64,000 nucleotides of DNA from Semisulcospira habei (GCA_036245525.1 BTPG01000003.1:141749005-141813004), one strand, 5' to 3'; positions 34,321 to 45,858 are shown, counted from the stretch's first letter. Program-made: numbers and translations. The notes: a model not told the origin generated them from the sequence alone.

Positions 34321-35540
34321 CTGTCTTTCTGACTACAGGATAATGGGAGAAAAAAGAAACTGATTGCACATGTGAAATAACAAGAGAATGAGAAAGTAAA
34401 GCTAAATAACCGAAGCTAAATACCCGATAACAGGTTTAACACGAACGATCTAATCTATGCAATAAGTAATGACACGCAATAAGATTTCCAAACACGGTAC
34501 GTGTCACAAATGAGAGTTCAATGTTCCTATAACTCAATGCTGCCTTACAATATACCCCAAAATTATTATTTTTTAAGTCGCAGAAGCGTCCAGCAATTTC
34601 GTATGTCCAGACAAATCCCAAGAAAAGCACAAGCAGATACAAATATGCTTGTGATGAAAGTGCCAACACTCGCACGATATGTCAAGATGATGCCATCGCA
34701 GCACACATTTAAGATATTAAATAGATATTAACAATCAAAATACAGTAAGACATGCTAGTCCATGAATTACTATTTTCATCTAGTAATATATCGGCATATA
34801 ATACTCAAGGAATCACATTTCTATTGTATTGAGTATGAGTGCCTCGCATAGCCTGACATATTAGATAAGTCGACAGGCAGACAATGAAAAATTCTAGTGA
34901 TTATGATGTAGTGAATATCACCAAAGAACTAAAATAAATAGAGAGTCATAGTCTATTCTATGCTCACCGCCTTCCTCGTATAATGTGTATGAGTGCACGT
35001 CAAGACAATACAGTAACGGGGAAAAAAGCGATGGGCATAAAATAAAGTATGCTACTGAAATGATGAAAGGATCCTGCCGAGAATATCATTTCAAACGCAG
35101 ACAAAGGTCATATTCAGTTGTTATGCGTAACACCTTCCACAAGTGAAAAGTCTCAGATATGCATCATTAGTAAAGCGGCAACATATGCTAGTAAAGCAAT
35201 ATTTCATTTTCTTTCTCAGACGCAGCTCACAATCAACGGTCAATGAAGATCTTGAATCGGCATCACATCGGAATATATTGTTAGAACTACAGGGTCATAC
35301 CCTATTCTATGCCCTGCGCCTTCCAACATGTACTGGACGGTGAGTGTCTAGACATGTAGATTTCCAGTTGGGCTAAAGCGTGGGGCAAAAAAATGGAGTA
35401 AGCCAGTGACAAAACTGTGATTAAGACTACCAAGAAGAAGGCCATACCCAAGTCTATGCCCATCATCCTCACACAGATATGAGTTGTATGAAGGTTATGT
35501 GCATAGAGTGGGGCATGCCACCGTGTATCGTACTGCAAAC
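34321..35540. other. AT-rich spacer between SGNH ORF and LINE
   Basis: No motif-bearing frame. If the SGNH ORF and the LINE are one element, this would be its inter-ORF region, which is unusually long. Confidence 0.45.
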
Positions 35541-37994
35541 TCAGCTCATAATGTAGGGTTTTAGGAGTTCTGCAACAAGCCGCAGGGGGTCAAAGGGTTG
35601 TGCAGATGGAGCTGACGGGGCCATGAAGCCAGGTGAGTAGACAGGCTGCCCCATCTCCAAGGGGTTGACGCTGGGCTGAAAGTGTGTGGGTGTGGGTCGC
35701 ACCATCTGTGGTGGTATAGGCCGGAAGACATGCTGGGCAGACATACCCATATCAGAGTTGTTGCTGTAGAGGGGGTGTGACGCCATGTGATGAGTACGAG
35801 GCAGGTAGAATGGCTAACCTGCAGAAGGTGATTTAGTAGCAGGGTCATAGTTCGGGGGTGTCAACATGTGTGCATCTGTTATACTCTGAGCCCCAGTAGG
35901 CGTATGCTGGGTAGAGGGCGCTCCAGCAACCACCGCCGCACTGTATAGACGTGTCTGGCAGAGCTCTTCAGACCGCTGAGGAGTCTCTGACTGCAGGGAC
36001 TGCTGAGAGTGTGGAGTGTGCCCCCAGGAGTTAAAGCTGTGTTGTCGACGGTAATTGTTTCGAGCGGGCGTGTGCTCTGATTCTCTGCCCGCTGTAACCC
36101 TGTGTGAGTGATTCCCGGTGTGGGGGTTGTCACTGGATGGAGACGCGAATACAGCAGCTACGTTGAGTGCCAAGTACCTTGTGCCACGGGGGCTGGGGTG
36201 TAGTGAGTCTCGGTAGAGAGCTTGACGCGGTGCTTGATTAGCAGTGAGAAAGATGCTGCTATGGTCTATGAACTCAACGCCAAGTTTCTTGCAAGCAGTG
36301 CTCAAGTTCACATTAGAAGTCAGGGTTGCTGTTTTTTTTTGGGTGTGCACCTTTCGCGGGTACAATGGAAGACATGTGTAGTCTGGCAGCGGGAAAGGCT
36401 TTCTTACATGTATGAAGGAGATGGGACCATCTGCGTTCCTCCACAGCTGACTTGTCAGTGCAGTCATTAACCCCAACATGGATGGTGAGATGCTGCATGT
36501 GGTGATGTGGGCCTGGCTGGGTAGTTACCCACTTCTCAATGTCGGCAATTTGTAGACCAGGGACTGCACATTTTTGGACTCTACTGCCTGCGGGCACCAT
36601 CCTGTATACATCAACTGGACGGAGCACGGAGTCTCCAACAAAGAGGAAGGTAACCTCGCCCATGATAGGCTGCTGGAGAAGCTGTTCGCATGATGAGAGG
36701 AAGTCATTATGTGTAGGGACGTAGCTGGCCGATCATTGCTGACGGGGACTGCACCTTTTCCCGGTATAGCCGATTTCATCCTGCCAGTGCAGTCCCCGCT
36801 CTTGGGAACAATGGGGTTTGAGTCTTCACTGTTGTCATCTAGAACAGAAAAGCTATTACCTGTGGAGACAGTGGCAGTGGCAGCTCTTCACACGTTGTAG
36901 GCTTCTCAGTGGACAGTTTGGACCTGCAGGTTCCTGACGGCTTGAAATCAGTGAAAAAAGCAATCCAGACCAAAAAGGTGACTGCCAAGCGTGTGAAATG
37001 CAAAGAAGTACCCAACGGAGAAAGAAACACGCTTAGAAAAAACGGTACAACACAATTTATTAATATTTCGGGTAAATAGCCTTTGTCAAAATAGACAAAC
37101 AAACAGAGACATTATTTGCTACTTATCTTCAGATGCAGAAGGAATGTGGCCACATTCCTTCTGCATCTGAAGATAAGTAGCAAATAATGTCTCTGTTTGT
37201 TTGTCTATTTTGACAAAGGGTATTTACCCGAAATATTAATAAATTGTGTTGTACCGTTTTTTCTAAGCGTGTTTCTTTCTCCGTTGGGTACTTCTTTGAA
37301 ATCAGTGACCTGGACGCCCGATGAAGCGACAGATTGTTGCGGTGCTTGCAGTGATGTGATGCCCTTATTAGCAGCGACAAGCTGACTAGCCAGAGTGATG
37401 TTCTCTTTTTCCAGATCAGCGACCCGGGACTCGAGAGCTTTCAGAGTGGCGCCAAGCTGACTGGCTAGCGCGACCTTCTCCCTTTCCAGGTCAGCCACCC
37501 TGGACTCGAACGCTTTTACTGCAGCGTCAAGCTGACCTAGTAGGGCGTTATTTTCGTTATCCCGGATGACAGTTCGGGATTCTACAGCTTTAACTGCAGC
37601 AACACCTTCCTTCCCAAGGTCAGTGAATCTGGCCTCGAGCGCTTTTGAGGCAGCTTCAAATGTATGTGCCAATGCATTGATTTCCTCCCCTACCTGTGCA
37701 ATCTTTGTAAACAAGTGGGGTGTGTTGAAGACGGTTGGTAGGCGACGATAGCGGCGCGCGGAGCTGCAAATGCGCTTGATACTGGAACTTGTTGGCGTGG
37801 AGCAGCAATTGAGGATTTCCTCTTCATCTATGTCTGACCACTCCAGTTCAGACATGTCATGCTTGCCCTTTGCGACTGGAGAATGGCAGCATTTCAGCAG
37901 TGTCTCCTCGTCGATGTCAGACCACTCGGCTTTGGTAGAAGTGTCAAAGCAAGTTTCTTTCAGAATTCCAGGTGTTGGGGTAAAGTCTGAAAAT
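35541..37994 (-). pseudogene. Coiled-coil plus SGNH-esterase ORF (LINE ORF1-like), broken
   Basis: Read leftward, the frame starts near 37,990 with two acidic repeats (EWSDIDEETLLKCC, EWSDIDEEEILNCC). A coiled coil follows with three units of the type FESRVADLEREKVALASQL (37,650-37,370). After an inserted palindrome (36,955-37,308) come FLFVGDSVLRPVD (GDS nucleophile box), HLTIHVGVNDCTDKS (GxND box) and, after a frameshift at the T run near 36,335, IDHSSIFL and RDSLHPSPRGTRYLA (the DxxH box). A TAG at 35,814 interrupts a Pro-rich tail ending at 35,541. SGNH domains with coiled coils are known in ORF1 of CR1/L2-type LINEs, so a transposon origin is favoured over a host esterase. Confidence 0.65.
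36942..37308. mobile_element. Foldback insertion: 298-bp near-perfect palindrome
   Basis: Bases 37,001-37,149 and 37,150-37,298 are inverted copies with no spacer (centre GTGG|CCAC); one mismatch was noticed. The direct repeat TTGAAATCAGTGA at 36,942-36,954 and 37,296-37,308 flanks the palindrome plus about 46 extra bases, as expected for a 13-bp target duplication. It splits the SGNH/coiled-coil ORF between VQVTDF and KPSGTC. Confidence 0.85.
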
Positions 37995-38039
37995 ACCGGT
38001 TTCGACCCAAGGTGGGTCTCATCAGGTAGGCATACCGGT
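37995..38039 (-). ncRNA. Inverted hammerhead core between two ACCGGT sites
   Basis: The minus strand reads GCCTACCTGATGAG, a stem II (ACCC..GGGT), CGAAACCGGT. All conserved core bases are present. On the far side the DNA changes to ATTTTCAGAC, so stem I cannot form on this strand. The segment is the reverse complement of the ribozyme at 38,574, bounded by ACCGGT on each side, and lies directly against the start of the 578-bp unit. Confidence 0.8.
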
Positions 38040-38040
38040 C

Positions 38041-38618
38041 GTAGGCGGCAAAATCTTAAATCTATCAAGCAGGTCCAAGATCTGTTTGGGAATATTCATG
38101 CACTAGCCTCCCCTCTCGGGTGGAGGACTGGATATTCTCCAGCGGGTTGCGGGGCGCCTGGGGGTAGTCCCTATTACTTTATGTAGTAGGTGTTCAGTGG
38201 AAGGCTCAAAAGATCTAATAAGCGATGCAGTCACAAAAGGACAGCTGATGTCCTGATGACACAATGCAAGCTTACCAGCCTGGATTTCCATGGCATTAGC
38301 ACAGCATTCTCAGAATTTATTGAAAAATTATGTCCCTTGGAGCTACTCTGATTGAGTGCATTTTTTGGCTTGGGCGACGCCTTTGTTATAAGTAATGAAT
38401 AATTGTACCACAAAATTGCCTAGGTGTTGCCTTTTCAAAATTAGTCAGTCTTCTTCCACTGCAACACCCCATAAAGCTTTAGGGATGCAATCCACGCTGG
38501 ACTAGTGGTTGCTACCAGTCAAATTCTGGAGGCGGCTTCTGGTATATGCGTTGTGTTTGCAATTTCAGGTTACGCCGTATGCCTACCTGATGAGACCCAC
38601 CTTGGGTCGAAACCGGTC
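38041..38618 (+). mobile_element. Retrozyme-like 578-bp unit bounded by hammerhead cleavage sites
   Basis: The unit starts with GTAGGCGGCAAAATCTTAAA right after ACCGGTC (38,034-38,040). It ends at the C of the next ACCGGTC, at the predicted cleavage point of the complete hammerhead (38,618). It carries no credible ORF. The next copy starts immediately at 38,619, so the DNA looks like a reverse-transcribed multimer of a ribozyme-processed RNA. This matches the layout known for retrozymes and for Penelope-like element tandem copies. The assignment to either group is inference. Confidence 0.82.

Positions 38619-38627
<9 letters not shown>
38574..38627 (+). ncRNA. Type I hammerhead ribozyme, complete
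   Basis: Elements in order: stem I 5' strand GCC..GCCTAC (38,574-38,586) with a GTAT bulge; CTGATGAG (38,587-38,594); stem II ACCC-ACCTT-GGGT (38,595-38,607); CGAAA; minimal stem III ACCGGT; cleavage after GTC (38,618); stem I 3' strand GTAGGC..GGC (38,619-38,627). Every conserved core base is present and both stems pair perfectly. The tiny, self-complementary stem III resembles hammerheads that act best as dimers, as in Penelope-like elements and metazoan retrozymes. Confidence 0.92.
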
Positions 38628-39090
<463 letters not shown>

Positions 39091-39185
39091 GTGACATGTT
39101 AGGGACAGGGAATGTGTGCTTTCGGACTAATGAAAAAAGGGACTTCGATATAACATTTTAAAGAATTTTGGGTCTTTGTATCGCT

Positions 39186-39538
39186 GACAATGAAAATCCA
39201 CTGGCCAGAGAAGATCAGCAACGTCAGACTCTGGGAGAGAACAGAGCAGATAACAGCAGAGAATGAAATTGGGCGAAGAAGATGGGGATGGATTGGTCAC
39301 AGTCTGAGAAAGCCAGCTTCCAGTATCACTAGGCAGGCATTGTCATGGAACCCCCAGGGAAAGAGGAAAAGAGGTAGGCCGAGAAACTCCTGGCGTCGAG
39401 ATCTCCAAGCAGACATCAAGAGAATGGGAACCACCTGGAGTAAAATCGAAGGAGAAGCACAGGACAGGAGTCGCTGGAGGTCTGTCGTCGACGGCCTATA
39501 CCCGGGTAGGGGTGACAGGCCGTAAGTAAGTAAGTATC
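39186..39538 (+). mobile_element. LINE 3' end, 5'-truncated
   Basis: Encodes NVRLWERTEQ, RRRWGWIGHSLRKP, TRQALSWNPQGKRKRGRPR, NSWRRDLQADIKRMG and WRSVVDGLYPG, the C-terminal tail common to RTE/L1-like invertebrate LINEs. A (GTAA)n tail (GTAAGTAAGTA) follows the stop. No RT domain remains. Confidence 0.82.
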
Positions 39539-39542
39539 GCTG

Positions 39543-39546
<4 letters not shown>

Positions 39547-39638
<92 letters not shown>

Positions 39639-39964
39639 GTTTCTTTTTATGCTGGGTCCAATTTATTCCCAATTAAGTCTGTTATCCTTTTCAATTATCA
39701 TTTGGACTACTTAGCTCTGTCTATGTGTGAAGGGGGGTTGGTGGGGTGGGGGGTGTCTGTGAGTCTATGAGTATGTCTGTCTATGTGAATAGTGTTGTCA
39801 TCGCTTTGCAAGTATTATGTTTACTTATATGTATGTATATTTGTAGTTAGTCTTGTAGTTGTTAGCAACGGCAGGTTTGTAAAATGGCTGTGTCGATGAC
39901 GATGTCAATGCCTAAACCGTTGTAAAATAAAGTTTCATTGATTCATTGATTCATTGATTCATTG

Positions 39965-40000
<36 letters not shown>
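39547..40000 (+). repeat. (TC)n tracts around a LINE-like 3' tail
   Basis: (TC)n at 39,547-39,637 and 39,966-39,998. Between them is a stretch ending AAAATAAAGTTTCATTGATTC with a (ATTGATTC)n tail at 39,930-39,966, typical of a retroposon 3' end with unknown body. Confidence 0.7.
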
Positions 40001-40606
40001 GTACCGGCACATACACGCGCGCACCGGCATACGCGTTAATGCACTGCTGATTGATGCTAGTTAGAACTGAAAAAAGAAAGCAAATGATAGCAGCAATATT
40101 TCTTTGTTTGCTCTTCGATGATTGAACAGTGCATCCTATTTATTCGTGTTTTGTGTATAAATGTGTTTGTATGTTGTTGGGTTTTCTTGTTGTTGTTGTC
40201 AGTTGTTAGTTGTTTTGTGTGTGATGACTATTCACTGTTGTGGCTGGCTTAGTACTCAGAGCCGAAAACAATGTTGCTCGAGTCAGTACGGGATAACATA
40301 CACACACATTTACACTGTTACACGCACGCACGCACGCACAAACTAACAACTCACACTGCACTGACTGACACACCGGCACTCACGCGAGACTGAGCACGCA
40401 CTTGGCACCCGGCCGTACACGCGGGTATGCACAGGCTGAAGCACTCGCATTCAGCACGGTGCGGCCAACCGCTTGAACACTGACTCTGACTTGACCGGCC
40501 GTAACACAACCACTTGCGACACAGTCAGTCCAGGGTGTCAGCTATGCCGGACTGAAAAAAAGACTACTCCGGCACAACAACGCCCAAAGATGGACTATAG
40601 TAGTCA
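40001..40606. other. Non-coding, nothing recognised
   Basis: Contains a short CGCA tract near 40,323. No element or exon defined. Confidence 0.5.
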
Positions 40607-40611
40607 CTATT

Positions 40612-40871
40612 CAGGGGCGGATCAGTTACCTCGACTATGGAGGCGGGGTGTTTTTGCCTTGGGACCTTCAACCTGATACAAAAGGCCTCCCTGACGCTAG
40701 ACGACCTTGCTTCCATGGGCCAAAAATTCCGTCGAAGAGCGGGAGGTGGGGGTGGGGGGTGTCCAAACACCTCAAAAAGGGACTTTGTTATAGAAAGAAA
40801 AATTGGGTCGGAGAGGGTGGCCGGTCCGGAACCCATGGACCCCCCCCCCCCCGCCCCCTGATCCGCTCCTG
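40612..40871. mobile_element. MITE with CAGGGGCGGATC ends, second copy
   Basis: CAGGGGCGGATCAGTTACC / CTGATCCGCTCCTG ends with CTATT on both sides (40,607-40,611 and 40,872-40,876). The interior shares AAAAGGCCTCC and GACCTTGCTTCCA with the copy at 23,814 and has a long C run. A third, decayed copy (GCGCATCAGTTACCTCGAG) begins near 41,097. Confidence 0.8.
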
Positions 40872-41029
40872 CTATTCTACACTGACAATTCTACTCCTCA
40901 ACTGAAAAGAGTCTGCGGCACTGTAAATTTGAAAGCTATGCCACCTCTGTGAACAATAAGCAGAACTAAAAAAGGTACACCTTAGGTCGATCCAAAGCGG
41001 AGTCATTGTTGTGCCCGGTGCGAACGACC

Positions 41030-41400
41030 AATACTTACCACCACCACCCCCCCCCCCTTCCCATCCCCCCCTTCCCATCCCCCCCCCCCCCCCGCCCAGG
41101 CGCGCATCAGTTACCTCGAGAGGGATCCGGCGAAAAGCGGGGGGGGGGGGGTGAAAACTCACCAAAATTGTAACAGCTGAAGTGGGGGCTGAAGGCCGGT
41201 GGGGAGGGGGGGGGGGGGACAAACACCCTAAAAAGGGACTTTGATAGAACATTTTTTTTAAATATTTGTGTCTGGGTGGCGGGGGGGGGGGGGGGGGGTC
41301 CGAAACTCCTGAAACACCCATCCTCCCCCCCCCCCCCCCCCCCCCCCACCGAGCCCCCCTCCCCCCGCTCTCCTCACTGCTTTCCACGAACCTCTGCGCT
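41030..41400. repeat. Poly-C/poly-G rich block
   Basis: Several homopolymer runs of 10-25 C or G, overlapping the decayed third MITE copy. Potentially G-quadruplex forming and prone to assembly error. Pro- and Gly-rich frames here are artefacts. Confidence 0.7.
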
Positions 41401-41600
41401 ATCGAAAACTACTCTCCTCAAAAAGGTTGATGCCCTTGTATATGTGATACGGGCCGAATATCAATTACACTCTGGAGTAATAAATATGTTAGCAAAATGT
41501 GCGTTAAACCCAAACAAATAAGGCCAATTTATAGGTAATAGAGATACGATAAATAATAGATTATGCCTTTTGTCCAATCAATAAAGAGCTTACTCGCCCA

Positions 41601-41613
41601 CAACATGGCGGAT
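41601..41613 (+). promoter_or_regulatory. YY1-like promoter motif upstream of APPL
   Basis: CAACATGGCGGAT lies 112 bases before the APPL start codon. YY1 sites of this form mark TATA-less housekeeping promoters in animals. No TATA box is evident. Assignment by position and sequence only. Confidence 0.4.
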
Positions 41614-41724
41614 CTGCAAATCCATTAGGCTAGTCGATGGCCGCAATCTCAGTGCTCTTATTTGTAGCTTTCGTGTAACTTAGAGGAAGGCCATTTTAGT
41701 TCAGGTTCTTGTACGTCATCCGTC

Positions 41725-41778
41725 ATGCCTGATATGGAGCGACTGCATCTTGAGGATGCACTAGAGGACAGTCCACAG
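41725..41778 (+). CDS. APPL1: APPL exon 1 (start of BAR-domain adaptor)
   Basis: ATG opens MPDMERLHLEDALEDSPQ, followed by a consensus CAG|GTAAGT donor, phase 0. It resembles the N-terminus of vertebrate APPL1, whose first exon also ends at LEDSPQ. APPL proteins bind Rab5 on early endosomes through a BAR-PH module and link receptors to signalling through a PTB domain. The next coding exon is 17.6 kb away. APPL1 versus APPL2 cannot be separated here; many invertebrates have one gene. Confidence 0.9.
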
Positions 41779-42857
41779 GTAAGTTTATATTTGTTTGTAT
41801 GCGTACGACAGAAACTGAGAAAGGTGGAAAAACTGTTCCAAATGAATGGCCTTGACTTCACAGCGTACCTGCCCCACCGGCATCGGACCTGTTGGCAGTT
41901 TAGTTTGTGCTTGTGTTTTGTTTGTTTTTTCCATAGGCATAGGTTGCTTTGTAAATGCAAACTGCTGTTCAAAAGTAAAGTTTGCTTTGTTCAAGACATA
42001 AACGCATGAAAACTTGAACATGAAGCATAACACGGAATTTATTAGCCTGAGTCACCACTGTCGTCATTGATTTTCGTGTTTCACACCCACTAGGTGACAG
42101 AAAGTCAATAAGTAACAGCTGATCAGCTTCGGTTTTAATTTTTGTCACAATTATGTTTAACTGCACACAAGCGCCATTGCTGGAGCACTGACACAATTTG
42201 TCACCATCAATACACAAAACATCTGATAAAGTAGTTCACAGAAGTAAACAATTCTCAGCTGTTGCAAAAACCCCTCATTTGTGTCCCCCCCCCCCCCCCC
42301 CCAAAAAAAAAAAAAAAAAAAAAAAAAAACGTGAATTTTATTTAGTCACAGGGTGGATATTTTTGTCATTTTAAATTTTATGGGTGTTGATTGAACACGC
42401 AAGCAGTACATTTGATTTTAGTCCATACTTTGGATGTTAAAAAAATCACTTCATGCGTCTTACTGTGGGTGCAGAATTCATGACTGATTTGATTAAGTAC
42501 ACACTACACATTTCAGATTCTTTATAATTTACAATCCGGAAAGCATATTATAAAAATTATAATCAAGTCAGTCATGAATTAAGCATCTCTGCCACAGCAT
42601 CAGAATGTCAGTTGATCTTCATTGATTTGGCTGCTTCAGTGCACTGCTTTTTTTAGGATTAAATTTGCTTCATGCACTGTGTGTTGTTCATTTATTGATA
42701 CAATATGAGACCATCTGGCCCAGCATTGGTGACATCTTGTGTGATGTTATTGTTAACCCTTGTGTGCATGCAGCCACCAGAACTGCAGTTTACAGAGCCA
42801 GTAGCTGCATACAGTAAACAGTATTGGCTGTTGTATGTATGTGGAGGTTAAAACCCA
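41779..42857. other. APPL intron 1, proximal part
   Basis: Nothing recognised except a C-run/A-run junction at 42,287-42,329. Similar T-run/G-run junctions occur at 53,278 and 62,626. Confidence 0.6.
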
Positions 42858-42976
42858 TTTAACTGCAAGGTGTCAGCAACTATATATGTACCAGTAGCAG
42901 GAGATGGATTGGCTATGATGATTCAGATGCCAGATTATCTTGGCATCTGATCTATCTATCTATCTATATCCCGTAG

Positions 42977-44263
42977 CAGTGTTGATTCTAGAGCGCGTTT
43001 TGCGCGATTTCTCGCAATATTATGCTCCAAATCGAAAAAAAAACACCGATAGCGCGGCCGAAGAATCGCAGAAAAAAGAAACTGGACGCTTTTTTGCACG
43101 ACCAGCGCGGCCGCACCGCTGCTGCGTAAAAGCCTGCTCGAGCGTGTTGGTGCAGTGTGGCCTGAGTCGAGCCAGGGCAATTTCACTATTATTCACCTGT
43201 TTAACACGAACACAGATTCCATTCACAGAAAACCAATTCACGTGTCGCTCTCGTGCTATGGAAGTACACATGACAGATCAGAGCGAACTCTAGTCTGTGA
43301 TTGGCTGAATAGCCTTCGGCTGTTGTAATCTGTCTTCTCATTGGCTAGCATTTCTGTACTGTATTCATGTTGTATCATTCGTGTACCAACACAACCCTTT
43401 TACCGATGCGGGATTGTACTTCAGCCTGTGTTGCTTTTACCTGAGGATTGTAACTTAGTATGGATTTTACCTGATGGATTTACATTAAATACTCGAGCTG
43501 TACATGTTTCCTTGTGTTTTCCTAGCAAGCTGAAGGTATGCATAGAAAGTACGATAATGTCGTGCACTTTTAACCTGGTACTCATTCACGCACACGTCTT
43601 ACACACTTTCTCCTTGAGGGCCGTGATCAATTTTGAGGCCATATTGGTTAACACGAAATACGGTTAACACGAAATGATTTTCTGCCGTGTCCCCAGAAAT
43701 TCGTGTTAAGCGGAATCCACTGTATGTATGAATGTGTGTATATATGTCGTTTTAAAGTAAGCAGTGCAACGCGATTTGAGGGCCTCCCTTTTACACCTTG
43801 AGGGGCGCCCCACCCGGGTCTGCCCTGGGGGACTTGGGTGGGGTTAGGTATTGTTTAGTTCCCAGGGTCACCCTGGTCAGCCCCACAGGGTGGGTTTATC
43901 TCCCTATTCTGGGGCATGTGTTTCTGTCTACCCTTTGTCCATTCACCTGTATTTGCCTTTTTAAAACTCTCCCTACTGTCTGCACTGCCTGTAGCTCTTG
44001 ATATTGGATGTGTGTTGCTAAATGGTCTTAGCTTTATTTAGGCCCATGTGTTAGGTTTATTTAATGTATCTGACCGGCTGGCGACATACATTCAATGTTT
44101 TGTTTAGTTTTTTTCACAAGCAGTGCAGGCACGTCCTGAGAAAGCCTTGTTGCTGTCGGGACGTTAAGCAATGTACAATCAATCAATCAACCTTGAGGGG
44201 CTCCCTTTTTTGATTAGAGGGAGCCTTTGGGCTCACTTTTCTGAAATCCTAGAATCAACACTG
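42977..44263. mobile_element. DNA transposon-like element, CAGTGTTGATTCTAG ends
   Basis: CAGTGTTGATTCTAG at the left and its exact complement CTAGAATCAACACTG at the right form 15-bp terminal inverted repeats. CCGTAG is repeated immediately outside (42,971-42,976 and 44,264-44,269). It sits in the tail of the RTE copy to its right and itself contains the retroposon at 43,807-44,189. The end CCGCTTAACACGAATTT on the reverse strand near 43,710 resembles a pogo/Tigger-type terminus, so another fragment may be inside. No transposase was seen. Confidence 0.75.
43807..44189 (+). mobile_element. Short retroposon with 12-bp target duplication
   Basis: ACCTTGAGGGGC is repeated at 43,795-43,806 and 44,190-44,201. 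The 383-base insert ends CGGGACGTTAAGCAATGTAC followed by an (AATC)n tail. Long target duplication plus a simple 3' tail indicates LINE-machinery insertion. The body has no ORF of note, so it is a SINE or a truncated LINE 3' end. Confidence 0.78.
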
Positions 44264-45775
44264 CCGTAGTCTTGTCGACCGTTGGGGCACCACTGATGAC
44301 TTGGCAACCAGCTCCCTCCATTCCTCTCTGTTTTATGCCATTCTTAGCATATCGCCCAGCCTCAGTCCTGTCCACTCTGAGATATTGTCCTCCCATCTTT
44401 TCCTCTGTCTTCCTCTCCTTCATCCTCCTTGCGCAGTGCCTTGCAGGATTGTTTTGACAAGCCCTGCTGAACGCGTGACATGCCCATACCACTTCAGTTT
44501 GCGTTTTTTTCATAATGGCCAATAGGTCTTCATAGGGCCCCGATGGCTTGCGCTTTTGCCTGATTCTGCTTCCCACTTCCTCATTCGTGATGTGATCTCT
44601 GTATGAAATGCCAAGCAGCCTTCGAAAACATCTCATTTCAGTGTCTTGTATCCTCCTTTCAAGGTCTGCTGTGAGGGTCCATGACTCGCAGGCATACACG
44701 AACACTGAGATGACTAAGGAGTGCATCAGTCTGATCTTGGAGCAAAGCGTGATGTTTCTGTCCTTCCATATGGTCATAATCTTGTCAGTGCTGTTGTTGT
44801 CTGCGCAATCCTGCACAGTATTTCTGGTTTTGATCCCTCATCTGTCACAATGGCTCCTAAGTATTTGAATTTATTAACTGTTTCCAGTTTTTGGCTTCCA
44901 ATCATGTCAGTGCCAATGCCACTGGTGTTATTTGTCATCAGTTTGGTCTTCTCTGCACTGATTTCCATCCCATACGCAATGGCTGTACTGTCCAGCTTTT
45001 CCACAGCTGAACTAGCTCCTTCTCTGTTCCTGCAAGGCCATCAATGTCGTCCGCGAAGCGCAAGTTCGTGATTGTTCTGCCTCCAATACTGACAGTTCCT
45101 TCATGATTTTTCAGAGCATCTGTCATGATTCTTTCCACAAAGATGTTGAAAAGAGTAGGTGAGAGCAAGCAGCCTTGTCTGACTCCGACTGTAGTCCTAA
45201 ACCAGTTTCCTATTTTGCAGATGAAGCAGACTGCGCTAGTGGCCTTGTTGTAAAGGTTTGCTATGACTTTGATCAGGTTGGCATTGATCTTGTATAGTTT
45301 CATGGTGGACCAAAGGGCTGCATGCCACACTCTGTCAAATGCTTTCTTAAAATCCACAAAGACATGATAGAGGTCTTGCTGGTGCTGGAGGTACCTCTCA
45401 CATAGAACTCTCAGGTTGAAGATCTGCTCAGTTGTGCTGCGCCCTGGTCTGAAGCCTGCCTGTTCCTCAGCTATGATTTCCTCTGCCTGTGGCTTCAGCC
45501 TGTTCAGTAGGATTTTTAACATGACTTTGCTTGGGTGGCATATAAGACTGATCGTGCGATAATTCTGGCATTGATGTAAGTTGCCTTTTTGGGGGAGAGT
45601 TATTATAAGTGATTGGGTCCATGGTGCAGGCCAATCCCCTGACTGCCAGATCTTATTGCAGATTGTTAGGAAGGTGCTTATCGTGTCTTCTCCCCCTTCT
45701 TGGACTAGCTCTGCAGGGATGTTGTCTGCTCCTGCTGCCTTCCCTTTTTTCAGCGACATCACTGCGTCTGATGGC
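44264..45775 (-). mobile_element. 5'-truncated RTE LINE with GATA tail
   Basis: The minus strand encodes SLKKGKAAGADNIPAELVQ, LPQKGNLHQCQNYRTISLI, EEQAGFRPGRSTTEQIFN, VFVDFKKAFDRVWH (motif A), VGVRQGCLLSPTLFN (B) and LRFADDIDGLAG (C). It continues after a frameshift near 45,000 into KYLGAIVTDEGS, VFVYACESWTLTADLERRI and RCFRRLLGISYRDHI. The 3' tail is GATATAGATAGATAGATA (42,955-42,970), now separated by the DNA transposon. Clearly related to, but distinct from, the intact RTE at 49.0 kb. Confidence 0.87.
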
Positions 45776-45858
45776 ACCAAGCTAATCTGGCCCTACGCTT
45801 GAATTATCATGGTCGATCCATCTCATGCTGTGCTATGTGGGGGCTAAACTAGTTAAGC

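Larger units (their letters stand above)
42858..45858. mobile_element. TTAA-type hairpin MITE split by nested insertions
   Basis: The left part (42,858-42,952, GTACCAGTAGCAGGAGATGG, GATGCCAGATTATCTTGGC) and right part (45,771-45,858, GGCACCAAGCTAATCTGG, TTGAATTATCATGGTCGATC, GGGGGCTAAACTAGTTAAG) are the two halves of the hairpin family seen intact at 25,181. TCTGAT occurs at both breakpoints, consistent with a target duplication from the RTE insertion between them. Confidence 0.7.

Noticed and set aside
40630..41520. Pro-rich and Gly-rich frames in the poly-C/poly-G block
   Set aside because: Homopolymer translations inside MITE copies.
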